In this document: positions 8,831 through 18,099 of the stretch, piece after piece
How the letters are laid out: the number at the start of each line of letters is the position of its first letter
Numbering within the stretch: the stretch's first letter is position 1
NCBI GenBank assembly: GCA_028282325.1
Contig: JANQID010000022.1
Location: 30,554-94,553, forward strand
Source: Chloroflexaceae bacterium
GTDB taxonomy: Bacteria > Chloroflexota > Chloroflexia > Chloroflexales > Chloroflexaceae
DNA: 64,000 nucleotides
Reading direction: 5' to 3'
Program-made: the position numbers and the translations under genes
The notes under the pieces: generated by a model
Told to the model about the DNA's origin: nothing
Database searches by the model: none
The model's input: the letters and a program-made list of their open reading frames with translations, nothing else

Positions 8831-9322
8831 TTGAGGAGCGTTTCATTCGCGCACTGGAACAGGTACCTCAGCAAACCTCTTCCGTCCAACTCCCAGACGT
8901 ACTCGCATTATCTAGCACCTGAATGGATATGGATGATGGATGAAGAAGGGTACCTTGACGAAGCTCAGGCTGTCCTTGCGCTCCATATTTTGCCAGAGAA
9001 CTTCGCGGCTACACTTAGCCATGCGTTCGCTACTGCCCGTACTCTTCAAACTGAAGAATTCCGTGCTCGTGCCCTGAATGACCTGATCCTCCGCGTCAAG
9101 CCTGCTATGCTCTCAAACGCACTCGACGTTGCGCGTAGTATTGAAGAAGACCAGTATCGTTCCGAAGTCCTCACGGCCCTCGTCCGGCACTTACCGCCGG
9201 AGCAACAACCACCGGTATTTGCTGTGGCTTGTCGTATTGCGGATAAGGAATATTGTGATCTAATACTCCAATCTATTTCAGCGCAGTTACTTTCCGAATT
9301 CCTATACCAAACCATATACTAA
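8831..9322 (+). pseudogene. Fragment of an alpha-helical repeat protein
   Basis: An open stretch of 163 codons with only a TTG start. It encodes two to three degenerate units of about 30-35 residues ending in '...ARSIEEDQYRSEVLTALVRHLPPEQ' and '...ACRIADKEYCDLILQSISAQL'. Such units occur as long C-terminal arrays in large cyanobacterial and Chloroflexota proteins, often behind a NACHT or protease effector domain. No effector domain or array remains here, so it is read as a broken fragment. The N-terminal 30 residues do not look like protein. Confidence 0.5.
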
Positions 9323-9450
9323 GATTCCAAGCACCGATGATCCAGATTCGATTACTCATCAGAACTTGCCGGCAGAACAAGAAAAGGCATATCTCTCATA
9401 CAAGGGACATACTGTCCAAGAAATGATATGGGACTTACTAAGGCGTGGAG

Positions 9451-9495
9451 TGTGGTTAAGTATGAGACATCAAGTGGTTAAATTTGAGACATCAA
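9451..9495. mobile_element. IS21-type terminal repeats without transposase
   Basis: After TGT at 9451 come two adjacent 22-base copies (9452-9473 and 9474-9495), each of the form GTGGTTAAnTnTGAGACATC plus AA, with only two differences. A TG-starting end with closely spaced internal repeats is typical of IS21-family termini. No istA or istB gene and no second end was seen, so this is probably a relic. Confidence 0.45.
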
Positions 9496-9952
9496 GACGT
9501 TTATTGATCTGCGCTTAGTCAAGCCCGTGGATTGAAGAATGACTGATTCAACGTCGCTGGACTAAAGATTCTTGCTTCAGGGCTTGAATCGAATCAGAAA
9601 GCAAGGGTGTATCTGGAGGCAATTATTTCTGCCCGCAGCCACACCAAATGCTTAGCCATACTTGCTCCATACCTCCTCCCAGGGCTTGAGCGAACGTGGG
9701 CGGCCAGAGGTTGCGCCAGAGCCAGCGGTAGCGGCCTTGCTCGTAACGTAGCGGCTCCCATTGGGGTTATCCGTCCCTGGCTCGCCTCGTCGGCAATGTC
9801 GGATGGGCGTGACCACCCCGCGATACGCGCTCCACGCGCTGATCGCCCCGGCGTTGACGAACGCCATCCAACGCCCTACAATAAGCGCACGCTGTTACCG
9901 GTTACCTTTTACCTTTTGCCTTTTGCCTTTTGCCTTCGAGAAAGACGTGCCT
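9496..9952. other. Gene-free stretch with a heptamer repeat
   Basis: I see no gene here. The minus frame 9867-9652 is open but its translation resembles nothing I know. Bases 9904-9936 are about 4.7 copies of a heptamer, RCCTTTT, directly before the methyltransferase gene. Variation in copy number could alter the distance between promoter and start, but no promoter could be fixed. Confidence 0.4.
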
Positions 9953-11104
9953 ATGCCGCGCCGCGCGCGTGAAGACGAGCCAGACCACACCTCACCGCCA
10001 CTCGATGTTGTCATCCAGGGCGACTGCGTCGACGTGCTGTGCACCCTGCCGGATGCATCGGTCAACGTCATCTTCGCCGACCCGCCCTACAACCTGCAAC
10101 TGCGCAACACCTTGCTCCGGCCCAATCAAACGATCGTCGACGGCGTCGATGACGAGTGGGACCAGTTTAGCGATTTCGCGGACTACGACGCCTTCACCCG
10201 CGCCTGGCTGCACGAGTGCCGCCGCGTGCTGCGCGACGACGGCACAATCTGGGTGATCGGTTCGTATCACAACATTTTCCGGGTCGGGGCCATGATGCTG
10301 GACCTGGGATACTGGGTGTTGAACGATGTCATCTGGCACAAGACCAACCCAATGCCGAACTTTCGCGGCACGCGCTTTCAAAACGCGACGGAGACCCTCA
10401 TCTGGGCCAAGAAATCCGCCGACCAGCAGCGCTATACATTCAACTACCACGCGATGAAGCATCTCAACAACGACAAACAGATGCCGAACGTCTGGCACAT
10501 TCCGCTGTGTACCGGGCCAGAGCGCATCAAGGTCAACGGGAAGAAAGCCCACTCGACCCAGAAGCCCGAAGCGCTGCTCTACCGCGTGCTCCTCGCGTCG
10601 AGCAACCCGCACGACGTGGTGCTCGATCCCTTCTTCGGTTCAGGCACGACCGGGGCGGTGGCGAAGCGACTGAGGCGTCACTACATCGGCATCGAACTGG
10701 AGACCGAATACATCACGATCGCCCGGCAGCGCATCGACGAACTGAGCGCGACCCCCGGCGACGACGCTGCACTCATCACGCCCTCTAAGCGATCGGCGCC
10801 ACGCGTGCATTTTGGCCAGTTGATCGAGTCCCAGTACATCCAGATCGGCCAGCCGCTCTATTCCCGGCAGCGCGATGTTGTGGCGACGGTGAAAGCCGAT
10901 TCGCAGCTCCGTTGGGGCGAACACGCGGGTTCCATCCACAACATCGCCGCGCTCGCCCAGGGCAAATCCGCGTGCAACGGTTGGGAATATTGGTACTACG
11001 AGGACGAGGCCGGGAATCTCATCAGCATCGACCGGTTGCGCGAGCAGTACCGCTCGCAACATCTCATCGCGGAGCAGGACGTCCGAGCAGCGAGTGACGG
11101 GTGA
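9953..11104 (+). CDS. ccrM: CcrM/HinfI-type DNA adenine-N6 methyltransferase
   Basis: A 383-residue beta-class N6-adenine methyltransferase. The catalytic motif DPPYNLQL occurs at about residue 43, then the family stretches 'VDDEWDQFSDFADYDAFTRAWL', 'GSYHNIFRVG' and 'NPMPNFRGTRF', then the S-adenosylmethionine motif 'DPFFGSGTTGAVAKRL'. The last 90 residues form the RAMA-like C-terminal domain typical of Caulobacter CcrM ('GSIHNIAALAQGKSACNGWEYWYYE'). The near-collinear match to CcrM predicts GANTC as target. No endonuclease gene is adjacent, so it is a solitary enzyme. ATG 9953 is chosen as the first start after the low-complexity heptamer tract. Confidence 0.9.
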   Translation: MPRRAREDEPDHTSPPLDVVIQGDCVDVLCTLPDASVNVIFADPPYNLQLRNTLLRPNQTIVDGVDDEWDQFSDFADYDAFTRAWLHECRRVLRDDGTIWVIGSYHNIFRVGAMMLDLGYWVLNDVIWHKTNPMPNFRGTRFQNATETLIWAKKSADQQRYTFNYHAMKHLNNDKQMPNVWHIPLCTGPERIKVNGKKAHSTQKPEALLYRVLLASSNPHDVVLDPFFGSGTTGAVAKRLRRHYIGIELETEYITIARQRIDELSATPGDDAALITPSKRSAPRVHFGQLIESQYIQIGQPLYSRQRDVVATVKADSQLRWGEHAGSIHNIAALAQGKSACNGWEYWYYEDEAGNLISIDRLREQYRSQHLIAEQDVRAASDG

Positions 11105-11167
11105 TGAAACGTACGTTCCGCATTGCAAGGGAGCAGGCAGGAGCGCCCCTCGATACGCACTCCGCGT

Positions 11168-11219
11168 CTGTCCTGAGTTTATCGAAGGACCTGTCCTGAG
11201 CCTGGAGCGAAGGGCTACT
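11168..11219. repeat. Interspersed palindromic repeat copy
   Basis: Two tandem half-related units, each with a CCTGAG...GCGAAGG or ATCGAAGG core. The first is bounded by GTCCT at 11170-11174 and AGGAC at 11186-11190. It is related in style to the CCTGAGCGCAGCGAAGG elements at 19450-19560 and 63018-63993. Confidence 0.5.
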
Positions 11220-11304
11220 GAGGATGCTCCCGCCACATCACACCTTGACGGGCGAAAGATGTTTCGCCCTAACCCGATTGCGCCGCCCTATCGGCTATTC
11301 AAAG

Positions 11305-14300
11305 CTATCGGCCATCCTCCACCGCCGTCGCGCCCAGAACGCCGCGCAGTTCCTCGATCAGCCCCGACGAGAGCGTCACCGTGTGCTGCGGTTGCAACAC
11401 CACCGTGCCGATGCCGTTGCACAAGTAGAGCGTCACCCGATCGGGGCCCTCGCTGGCCCGCAACAGTTGATCGACCTGCTGCATCACCCGCACGTCGGTG
11501 TCGTAGTGGTCGGTGCGCGGCAGCCACAGGCGCAATTGCCGCCCGGACGGCGCGGGTGGCGGCGGGGGGGCGGCGGGTGCGTTGCTATTGCCGTTGCTCA
11601 GGCTTACTCTTGAACGCCCCTTGATCGCGCCGGATGGGGCGGCCGGCGGGGGCGCGGCGGCAACGGTGACGGCGGCGGGCGCGGTTGCGACGGGCGGCGG
11701 CAGCGCGCCGACGATGGCGACATCCTCATCATCGGCGGCGGGCAGCGTCTCCAGATCGGCGGCATCGGGGGGTAGACCGCCCGCATCCTCGTCCGCGGCG
11801 GCATCCCCGCCGAACTGAGCCGGATCAAACGCCGCGCACTGCTCGACGATCAACTGCAAACTGTCGCGCCGGTTGTCCACCTTGGCGGTGACGGTCAGCA
11901 CGGCGTCATCTTGCAACAACGCTTCGTACTGAGCCAGGGCGTCGGGAAACGCGACCAGCTCGATGTTGCTCTCCAGATCCTCCAGCGTCGCCACCAGCAT
12001 CGCATCGCCCTTGCGGGTGGCGATCCGGCGCGCGCCGGTGATCATGCCGACGAAGGTCAGCGTCTTGCCGATGCTCGCCTCAGTGATGTCCCTCAACTGC
12101 AACGCACCGTTCAAGCGCACATTGCTCAACGCGCGCGCCATCGGGTGCTCGGAGACGTAGATGCCGAGCAATTCCTTTTCCCAGGTCAACAGCTCTTTGT
12201 GATCGGCCGGCGTCTCGTTGATCGCCGACAGCGGGATCGCCGCCACGCCGACGTTCTCCGTCGCGCCGCCAAGCATATCGAATATGCTCGCCTGTCCGAC
12301 TTCGCGCGCCTTCTGCGCATCGGCCCCCACCGCGAGCGCCTGGTCGAGAATGGCCAGCTTCTGGCGGCGCGTACCAGGCAGCGTGTCCATCGCGCCGGCC
12401 TTGATCAGACTCTCCACGGCGCGCTTGTTGATCGTATGCCGATCGACGCGCACGCAGAAATCCTCCAATCTCTCGAACGGCCCGCCGGCATCCTGATTGC
12501 GGGCGGCGATAATGCCTTCGAGCGGCCCGGTTCCGACATTCTTGATCGCCGAAAGCCCGAACCGAATGCCACGCTCGCCGTTGGCCAGCGTCTCGATTGT
12601 GAAGCCGACACCGCTGTAGTTGACATCCGGCGGCAGCACGAAGATGCCCAGGCGCAGACACTCATTCACGCTCTTGGCGACATCCTCGGTAACGTCGGCA
12701 GACGCCGAGAGCACCGCGGCCATGTATTCGACCGGGTAGTTCACCTTGAGATAGGCGGTGTGGTAGCTCAACATCCCGTAGAGCGTCGAGTGCGGGCGAT
12801 TGAACGAATAACCGGCGAAGGGTTGAATCAGCTCCCACAACTCATCGGCCTGGGCCCGGGTCAGGCCGTTTTTGACACAGCCTTCTTTAAAGCGCGGCTC
12901 CTCCTGGGCCATCAATTCGCGCTTTTTCTTCCCGATCGCCTTGAGCACGATATACGCATTGCCGAGCGTATACCCGGCGATCGCCTGGAGCAGTTGCATA
13001 ATCTGCTCCTGGTAGACGATTACGCCGTAGGTATCTTCGAGGATCGGTTCGAGGATCGGGTGTAGGTAGGTGATGTCGCCGGGATTGTTTTTGTTGTGAA
13101 TGTAGACCGGGATCTGCTCCAGCGGGCCGGGGCGATAGAGCGCCACCATCGCGTAGAGATCCTGCACGCGCGTCGGTTTGAGTTCCTTCAGATAGCGGGT
13201 CATGCCCGCCGACTCAAACTGGAACACGTTCGTCGTCTCGCCGCGGCTCAGGCTCGCGAAGGTTTGCGCGTTGTCAAGCGGTATGTCCGACAACTCCATC
13301 CGCTGGCCGGTGGTCTTCTCGATGTAGTTCAGCGCCTCGGCGACGATCGAGAGATTGGTCAAGCCGAGGATGTCCATCTTGAGCAGGCCGATCTTGGCGA
13401 GCGTCGGGCCTTCGTAGGCCGCCATCACCGCGTTCTCGTCCTTGGTCGTGCGTTGCAGCGGCACCAACTCTTCGAGCGGATTGCGGCTGACCACCAACCC
13501 ACAGGCATGCGTGCCGACATTGCGCATGCGCCCTTCGACCTTCTGCGCCCAGTCGATGACCTCCTTGAGATGCGGCTGGGTCTCGTAGATCTGGCGCAGA
13601 TCGGGCACACGATCGAGGGCCTTGGCAATCGTCGTTCCCACGGGCAACGACGGTACTAGCTTGGCGACGCGGTCCACCTCGTTGAGCGGCACGTCGAGCA
13701 CGCGCCCGATGTCGCGCAGCGCCGCCTTGGCGCCTAGCGTGCCATAGGTGATGATCTGCGCGGTGTTCTCGCGACCGTATTTGTCGGCGATGTATTCGAG
13801 CACTTCGTGGCGACGGCTGTCGGCGAAGTCCATGTCGATGTCGGGCATCTCCAGGCGCTCCCGGCTGAGGAAGCGCTCGAAGAGCAGCTTGTTCACCACC
13901 GGATCAACCTCGGTTATGCCCAGGCAGTAGAGCACCAACGACGCGCCCGCCGAACCGCGCGGCAGGCAGGGGATGCCGCGCGAGCGGGCGAATTTCACGT
14001 AATCCCAGACGATCAGCATATAGTCGGGGAAGCCGGTCTGGTTGATCACATCCAGCTCGTTGTCGAGCCGGGTCAGGTAGTGCTCCGGCGGCGCGCCGTT
14101 GAAGCGGCGCATCAGCCCTTCCTCGCATACCAACCGCAGATACGACGACGCATCGTGGCCGGGGGGAATATCGAAGGCCGGCAACTGCACGCGCCCGAAT
14201 TCGAGATCGAGGTCGCAGAGATCGGCGATGCGGCGGGTGTTTTCCAGTGGCGCGGTTCCATAGCGATTGAAACGCTCCCACATCTCCTCGCCGCTCATGA

Positions 14301-15054
14301 TGTAGTAGGTGTCATCCATCACGTAGTTTTTGGCGCACAACTCGGTGAGGGTCATGTTGAACCCCATCGCCATAATGCGCTTTTGAGCTTCGAGGTCTTC
14401 GCGGCGCACGTAGTGGGTGTCGTTGCTGGCCATCAGCGGGATACCGAGGTCTTTGCTCATCCGCACCAACTCTTCGTTGATCCGTTCGAGTTCGGGGGCG
14501 TTGTCGTGGAGCTGCAACTCCAGGTAGTAGTTGTCGGGGCCAAGCAGATCACGATACCAGGCGGCGGTTTCTTCGGCCTTCTTCTTGTTATCGTCAACCA
14601 GAGCCTGGATCACCTCGCCCGCGATGCAGGCCGATGTGACGACCAGCCCGTCGTGGTGCTGTTCCAGCAGTTCGCGGTCGATGCGCGGGCGGGCGAACGC
14701 ACCCTTGCCGGAGAGGCCGTCGAGATGCGCGCGAGTGGTCAGCTTGACCAGGTTGCGGTAGCCGGTCGCATTCTTGGCCAATAACAGCAGGTGGTAGTAA
14801 TTCTTGGCGCCGCGGGTCACCGGATCGTGGCGCGCGCCGGGAGCGATATAGGCTTCCATGCCGACAATCGGCTTGATGCCAGCTTTCTTCGCCGCGTCAT
14901 AGAACTCGACCGCGCCATACATCACCCCGTGGTCGGTCAGGGCGATGCTGTCCATACCCAGTTCGGCGGCCCGTTTGGCAATGTTGGCGGTGGAGGCGTA
15001 GCCATCAAGCAGGCTGTATTCGGAATGGACGTGGAGGTGGACAAAATCTTTCAT
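11305..15054 (-). CDS. dnaE: DNA polymerase III subunit alpha
   Basis: A 1249-residue replicative polymerase. The N-terminal PHP domain keeps all expected metal ligands (H8, H10, D17, H42, E67, H88, C143, D212, H214), so it may retain proofreading activity, unlike E. coli DnaE. The polymerase core has the PRGSAGASL loop and the catalytic PDIDMDF (D405, D407), with the third aspartate in 'KMDILGLTNLS'. A helix-hairpin-helix and an OB fold ('LTFVGMITGARR') follow. A long Ala/Pro-rich low-complexity linker separates the OB fold from a C-terminal beta/alpha domain ('LRLWLPRTDHYDTDVRVMQQVDQLL'). No tau-binding motif could be identified with confidence. Confidence 0.95.
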   Translation of the reverse strand: MKDFVHLHVHSEYSLLDGYASTANIAKRAAELGMDSIALTDHGVMYGAVEFYDAAKKAGIKPIVGMEAYIAPGARHDPVTRGAKNYYHLLLLAKNATGYRNLVKLTTRAHLDGLSGKGAFARPRIDRELLEQHHDGLVVTSACIAGEVIQALVDDNKKKAEETAAWYRDLLGPDNYYLELQLHDNAPELERINEELVRMSKDLGIPLMASNDTHYVRREDLEAQKRIMAMGFNMTLTELCAKNYVMDDTYYIMSGEEMWERFNRYGTAPLENTRRIADLCDLDLEFGRVQLPAFDIPPGHDASSYLRLVCEEGLMRRFNGAPPEHYLTRLDNELDVINQTGFPDYMLIVWDYVKFARSRGIPCLPRGSAGASLVLYCLGITEVDPVVNKLLFERFLSRERLEMPDIDMDFADSRRHEVLEYIADKYGRENTAQIITYGTLGAKAALRDIGRVLDVPLNEVDRVAKLVPSLPVGTTIAKALDRVPDLRQIYETQPHLKEVIDWAQKVEGRMRNVGTHACGLVVSRNPLEELVPLQRTTKDENAVMAAYEGPTLAKIGLLKMDILGLTNLSIVAEALNYIEKTTGQRMELSDIPLDNAQTFASLSRGETTNVFQFESAGMTRYLKELKPTRVQDLYAMVALYRPGPLEQIPVYIHNKNNPGDITYLHPILEPILEDTYGVIVYQEQIMQLLQAIAGYTLGNAYIVLKAIGKKKRELMAQEEPRFKEGCVKNGLTRAQADELWELIQPFAGYSFNRPHSTLYGMLSYHTAYLKVNYPVEYMAAVLSASADVTEDVAKSVNECLRLGIFVLPPDVNYSGVGFTIETLANGERGIRFGLSAIKNVGTGPLEGIIAARNQDAGGPFERLEDFCVRVDRHTINKRAVESLIKAGAMDTLPGTRRQKLAILDQALAVGADAQKAREVGQASIFDMLGGATENVGVAAIPLSAINETPADHKELLTWEKELLGIYVSEHPMARALSNVRLNGALQLRDITEASIGKTLTFVGMITGARRIATRKGDAMLVATLEDLESNIELVAFPDALAQYEALLQDDAVLTVTAKVDNRRDSLQLIVEQCAAFDPAQFGGDAAADEDAGGLPPDAADLETLPAADDEDVAIVGALPPPVATAPAAVTVAAAPPPAAPSGAIKGRSRVSLSNGNSNAPAAPPPPPAPSGRQLRLWLPRTDHYDTDVRVMQQVDQLLRASEGPDRVTLYLCNGIGTVVLQPQHTVTLSSGLIEELRGVLGATAVEDGR

Positions 15055-15367
15055 CGTTCTTATAACGCACGCAAACGATCACGCCACTGGCCTTGCGGAC
15101 GCCGATCGTCTGGAATAAATACTTTACACTACGATATGGGGTCGCACGCCGCGCACAACAACCCAGACAGCAATACCGGACAACGCCGCATCGCGTGCTG
15201 TCGATCATTTGGCGTCAGAACGGGTTGTCTCAACATAAGATGCAGAACCAAACCGGTGCGCAGAAGTGCTGAACGGGTCTATTATAGCACGTTCAGCGGT
15301 GGATAGGCCCGGCAGAGCCTGTGGATTTTGTAAGGATTTTTGGGGAAAGTTTGTGGAAAACGCGCCG
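15055..15367. other. Intergenic region upstream of dnaE
   Basis: No open frame with protein character and no strong hairpin was seen. It must contain the dnaE promoter on the minus strand, but no pair of elements close to consensus could be chosen. Confidence 0.4.
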
Positions 15368-16306
15368 TCACTCCTGGGCAGCGCCGTGACCGGCCAACGC
15401 GACGAAGACATCCTCCAACGTCGGATCGGCTTCCGCAACCTGCGCGTCGGCGACACCCCGCTCGACGAGCGCGGCCTGCAAGCTGGCGGCGTCGTGGGCG
15501 TCGCCGTCGGTAATCGCGTGCAGGCGGTCGCCGAGCAGTCCGGCCTGGGTGATGCCCGGCGTTTGTTCCAGCGCCTCCAACGCTGGGAGCAGATCGTCGG
15601 CGTCGATGTCCCAGGCTTTGCCCGGCAGGTAGGTTTGCTTCAGCGCGTCGGGCGTATCCATCGCCATCAAGCGCCCGCGAAACATAATCCCGACCCGCCC
15701 GCAGTGCTCGGCCTCATCCATATAGTGGGTACTGACAAAGATTGTCGTTCCCTGCTCGGCCAGCGTGTAGATCAAATCCCAAAACTCGCGCCGCGCCGAG
15801 GGATCGACGCCGCTGGTCGGCTCGTCGAGAAACAGCAGGCGCGGCTGGTGAACGAGCGCGATTCCCAGCGCCAGCCGTTGCCGCCAGCCGCCCGACATAT
15901 CGCTCGCCATAGCACGGGAGTGCTCGGTCAGGCCGATCAACTCCAGCACGGTGTTGATGCGCTCACGGCTGGCGCTGTCGCCCAGGCCGTACACGCCGGC
16001 GTAGAATTGCATGTTCTCCAGCACGGTCAGGTCTTCATACAGCGCGAATTTCTGGCTCATATAGCCAACCAGCGGGCGAATTTGCTCGGAATCGCGCTCG
16101 ATGTCGAAGCCAAGCACGCGAGCGCTGCCGAAGGTCGGGCGCAACAGGCCGAGCAGCATACGCATCGTGGTGGTTTTGCCGCTGCCGTTCGGCCCCAGAT
16201 AGCCGATGATCTCGCCGGGTCGCACGCTGAACGAGACCTCGTTGACGGCGGTGAAATCACCGAATTTCTTGGTCAGCTTGTCAAGTTCGATGATGTATTC
16301 AGACAT
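15368..16306 (-). CDS. ABC transporter ATPase, second of the efflux operon
   Basis: A 312-residue ATPase with Walker A GPNGSGKT, Q-loop 'YMSQKFALY', signature 'DMSGGWRQRLALGIAL', Walker B 'LLFLDEPTSGVDP' and H-loop 'STHYMDEAE'. The C-terminal 80 residues end 'DPTLEDVFVALAG', typical of multidrug-type ABC-2 ATPases. The ATG at 16306 overlaps the stop of the preceding ATPase gene by 8 bases. Together with 16299-17228 it corresponds to the two halves of the fused ATPase YbhF of Enterobacteria. Confidence 0.9.
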   Translation of the reverse strand: MSEYIIELDKLTKKFGDFTAVNEVSFSVRPGEIIGYLGPNGSGKTTTMRMLLGLLRPTFGSARVLGFDIERDSEQIRPLVGYMSQKFALYEDLTVLENMQFYAGVYGLGDSASRERINTVLELIGLTEHSRAMASDMSGGWRQRLALGIALVHQPRLLFLDEPTSGVDPSARREFWDLIYTLAEQGTTIFVSTHYMDEAEHCGRVGIMFRGRLMAMDTPDALKQTYLPGKAWDIDADDLLPALEALEQTPGITQAGLLGDRLHAITDGDAHDAASLQAALVERGVADAQVAEADPTLEDVFVALAGHGAAQE

Positions 16307-17228
16307 GGGCCGCCTCGGCTTCCTCCAGCAGTGCGATGAAAACATCCTCCAGGTTCGGCGCGATCGGTTTCAGGCGCGTGACTTGCACGCCTGCGGCGGC
16401 GAGTGTTCCCGGCAAGCGTTCCAGCGGCCCCGCCGCGGCGCGCACGCGCAGGTGCAGTCGGTTGCCGAAGGTCTGCGCATCTTCCACATCGGGATCGTCC
16501 AGGCTGAGCTGGCGCGCCCGGACGCGCGGCTCGGCGACCAGTTCAAGCACGCGGCCTTCCAACCGGGCGGTAAGCTCGCGCGGCGAACCCTGGGTAAGCA
16601 ACCGGCCTTGCGAGAGAAAGCCCACCCGGTTGCAGCGCACGGCCTCGTCCATATATGGCGTGCAGACGATCACCGCCACGCCGTCGGCGAGCAGTCGGAT
16701 GATCAACTGCCAGAAGTCCTGTCGTGTCACTGGATCGACGCCGCCGGTCGGCTCATCGAGCAACAACACGCGGGGTTGATGGATCAGCGCGCAGGCCAGC
16801 CCCAGCTTCTGCTTCATCCCACCGGAAAGCTGCCCTGACAGGCGCTGCTCGAATCCTTTCAGCCCGACAAAGCCGAGCAACTCCGCCCCGCGTTGCGCGA
16901 GTTCCGCGCTGGTGACGCCGCGCACCTCGCCGAAGAAATTGAGGTTTTCCTGGACGGTGAGGTCACTATAGAGGCTGAAGCGCTGCGGTAAATATCCCAG
17001 GTTGGAGCGCGCATCCTCAGGGCGGGTACGAATATCGTGGCCGGCAATGCGCACCTCGCCCTCATCACAGGCGAACGCACCGACCAGCAGGCGCATCGTC
17101 GTGGTTTTGCCGGCGCCGTCCGGCCCGACCAAGCCGTAGGCTTCGCACGCCGCGACGTGCAGGCTGACACCATCAACCGCGCGAACATCGCCGAACGACT
17201 TGTGGAGGTTGTTGGCTTCGATCAGCAT
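16299..17228 (-). CDS. ABC transporter ATPase, first of the efflux operon
   Basis: A 309-residue ATPase. Walker A is GPDGAGKT (D replaces the more common N), Q-loop 'YLPQRFSLY', signature 'QLSGGMKQKLGLACAL', Walker B 'VLLLDEPTGGVDP'. The H-loop position reads 'CTPYMDEA', with proline replacing the usual switch histidine. That loss suggests this half may be a degenerate ATP site, with catalysis at the site completed by the second ATPase, as in asymmetric ABC pairs. It is the third gene of the operon, 43 bases after the membrane-fusion gene. Confidence 0.88.
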   Translation of the reverse strand: MLIEANNLHKSFGDVRAVDGVSLHVAACEAYGLVGPDGAGKTTTMRLLVGAFACDEGEVRIAGHDIRTRPEDARSNLGYLPQRFSLYSDLTVQENLNFFGEVRGVTSAELAQRGAELLGFVGLKGFEQRLSGQLSGGMKQKLGLACALIHQPRVLLLDEPTGGVDPVTRQDFWQLIIRLLADGVAVIVCTPYMDEAVRCNRVGFLSQGRLLTQGSPRELTARLEGRVLELVAEPRVRARQLSLDDPDVEDAQTFGNRLHLRVRAAAGPLERLPGTLAAAGVQVTRLKPIAPNLEDVFIALLEEAEAAHV

Positions 17229-17271
17229 GAGAGCACCTGACGGGTCTTGATTCCCGCTTTTCAGACAGATT

Positions 17272-18090
17272 CTAAAACGCCACGTCGGCCGGCATGCCGG
17301 GCTTGAGCTTGCCGTCGGGATTGTCGATGGTTAACGTCACGGCGAACACCGTCGATTTGCGCCCCTCAACGGTCTGCACGTTGCGCGGCGTAAACTCCGC
17401 CTTGTCGGCGATGCGCGTCACGGTTGCGCTGAACGCCTGACCGGGGAACGAGTCGACGGTGACAGTGGCGACGCCGCCCAGCGCAATCTGTCCGTAGCGA
17501 TCCTCCGGAATGTAAACGGTGATCTTGAGCCGATCCAGGTCGGCGATAACCAGCAGCGTGCCACCGGGGAGCGCCATCTCGCCCGGCTCGATAGCGCGTT
17601 CGAGCACCGTGCCGTTAATCGGCGTCGTGATGATGGTTTTGGCCAGTTGCACATCAAGCGCGCGCAACGCGGCCCGCACCGATTCGGCCTGCGCCTGGGC
17701 GGCTTCAGCCTGCGCCTGGGCCGCCTCTTGCGATTCGAGCAAACTGCCGACCCGGCTATTCTCCAGGCGCATATTCATCTCGGCTGCGGTCGCCGCTTTC
17801 TGCGCCGCCACATAGGCCGCAGCCGCCTGCTCGCGCTGGGCTTCCAACAATGCCCGGTCAAGCATCACCAGCGGTTGCTCCGCGGTCACCGGGTCGCCCT
17901 CGGCCACCCCGACGGCGGCGATGCGGCCTGACAACTCTGATCCAATCCGCAGTTCGGTGGCCTCAATCGTACCCGACGCCGTAATCCGGCCGTTCCCCGC
18001 AGCAGCCTGACTGCTCCACCACCAGATGCCGCCAATAACCGCTAACACCACAACGACGACCGGCACAACCCGCCGTGGATTGGGATGCAT
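17272..18090 (-). CDS. HlyD-type membrane-fusion protein
   Basis: A 272-residue protein with a single N-terminal membrane anchor (VVPVVVVVLAVIGGIWWW). The first half of the biotinyl-lipoyl-like domain is 'GTIEATELRIGSELSGRIAAVGVAEGD'. A coiled-coil hairpin rich in Ala/Gln (residues 80-150) is followed by the second lipoyl half ('TPINGTVLERAIEPGEMALPG') and a beta-barrel ending at the protein end. In single-membrane bacteria such proteins act in export on the outer face without a TolC partner. It lies 9 bases after the permease gene. Confidence 0.85.
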   Translation of the reverse strand: MHPNPRRVVPVVVVVLAVIGGIWWWSSQAAAGNGRITASGTIEATELRIGSELSGRIAAVGVAEGDPVTAEQPLVMLDRALLEAQREQAAAAYVAAQKAATAAEMNMRLENSRVGSLLESQEAAQAQAEAAQAQAESVRAALRALDVQLAKTIITTPINGTVLERAIEPGEMALPGGTLLVIADLDRLKITVYIPEDRYGQIALGGVATVTVDSFPGQAFSATVTRIADKAEFTPRNVQTVEGRKSTVFAVTLTIDNPDGKLKPGMPADVAF

Positions 18091-18099
18091 AAGAACCTC

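Noticed and set aside
9652..9867. 71-codon minus-strand frame before ccrM as a possible restriction partner
   Set aside because: No nuclease motif, no ribosome site and no recognisable similarity.
11911..14784. Plus-strand open frames of 325-384 codons opposite dnaE
   Set aside because: Composition is that of reverse-complemented codons (His, Arg, Gln, Gly rich) with no domain; dnaE explains the region.
15301..15367. TGTGGATTTT and TGTGGAAAAC near dnaE as DnaA boxes or an origin
   Set aside because: They differ from the TGTGGATAA core at key positions, there are only two, and no AT-rich unwinding region or dnaA gene is present.
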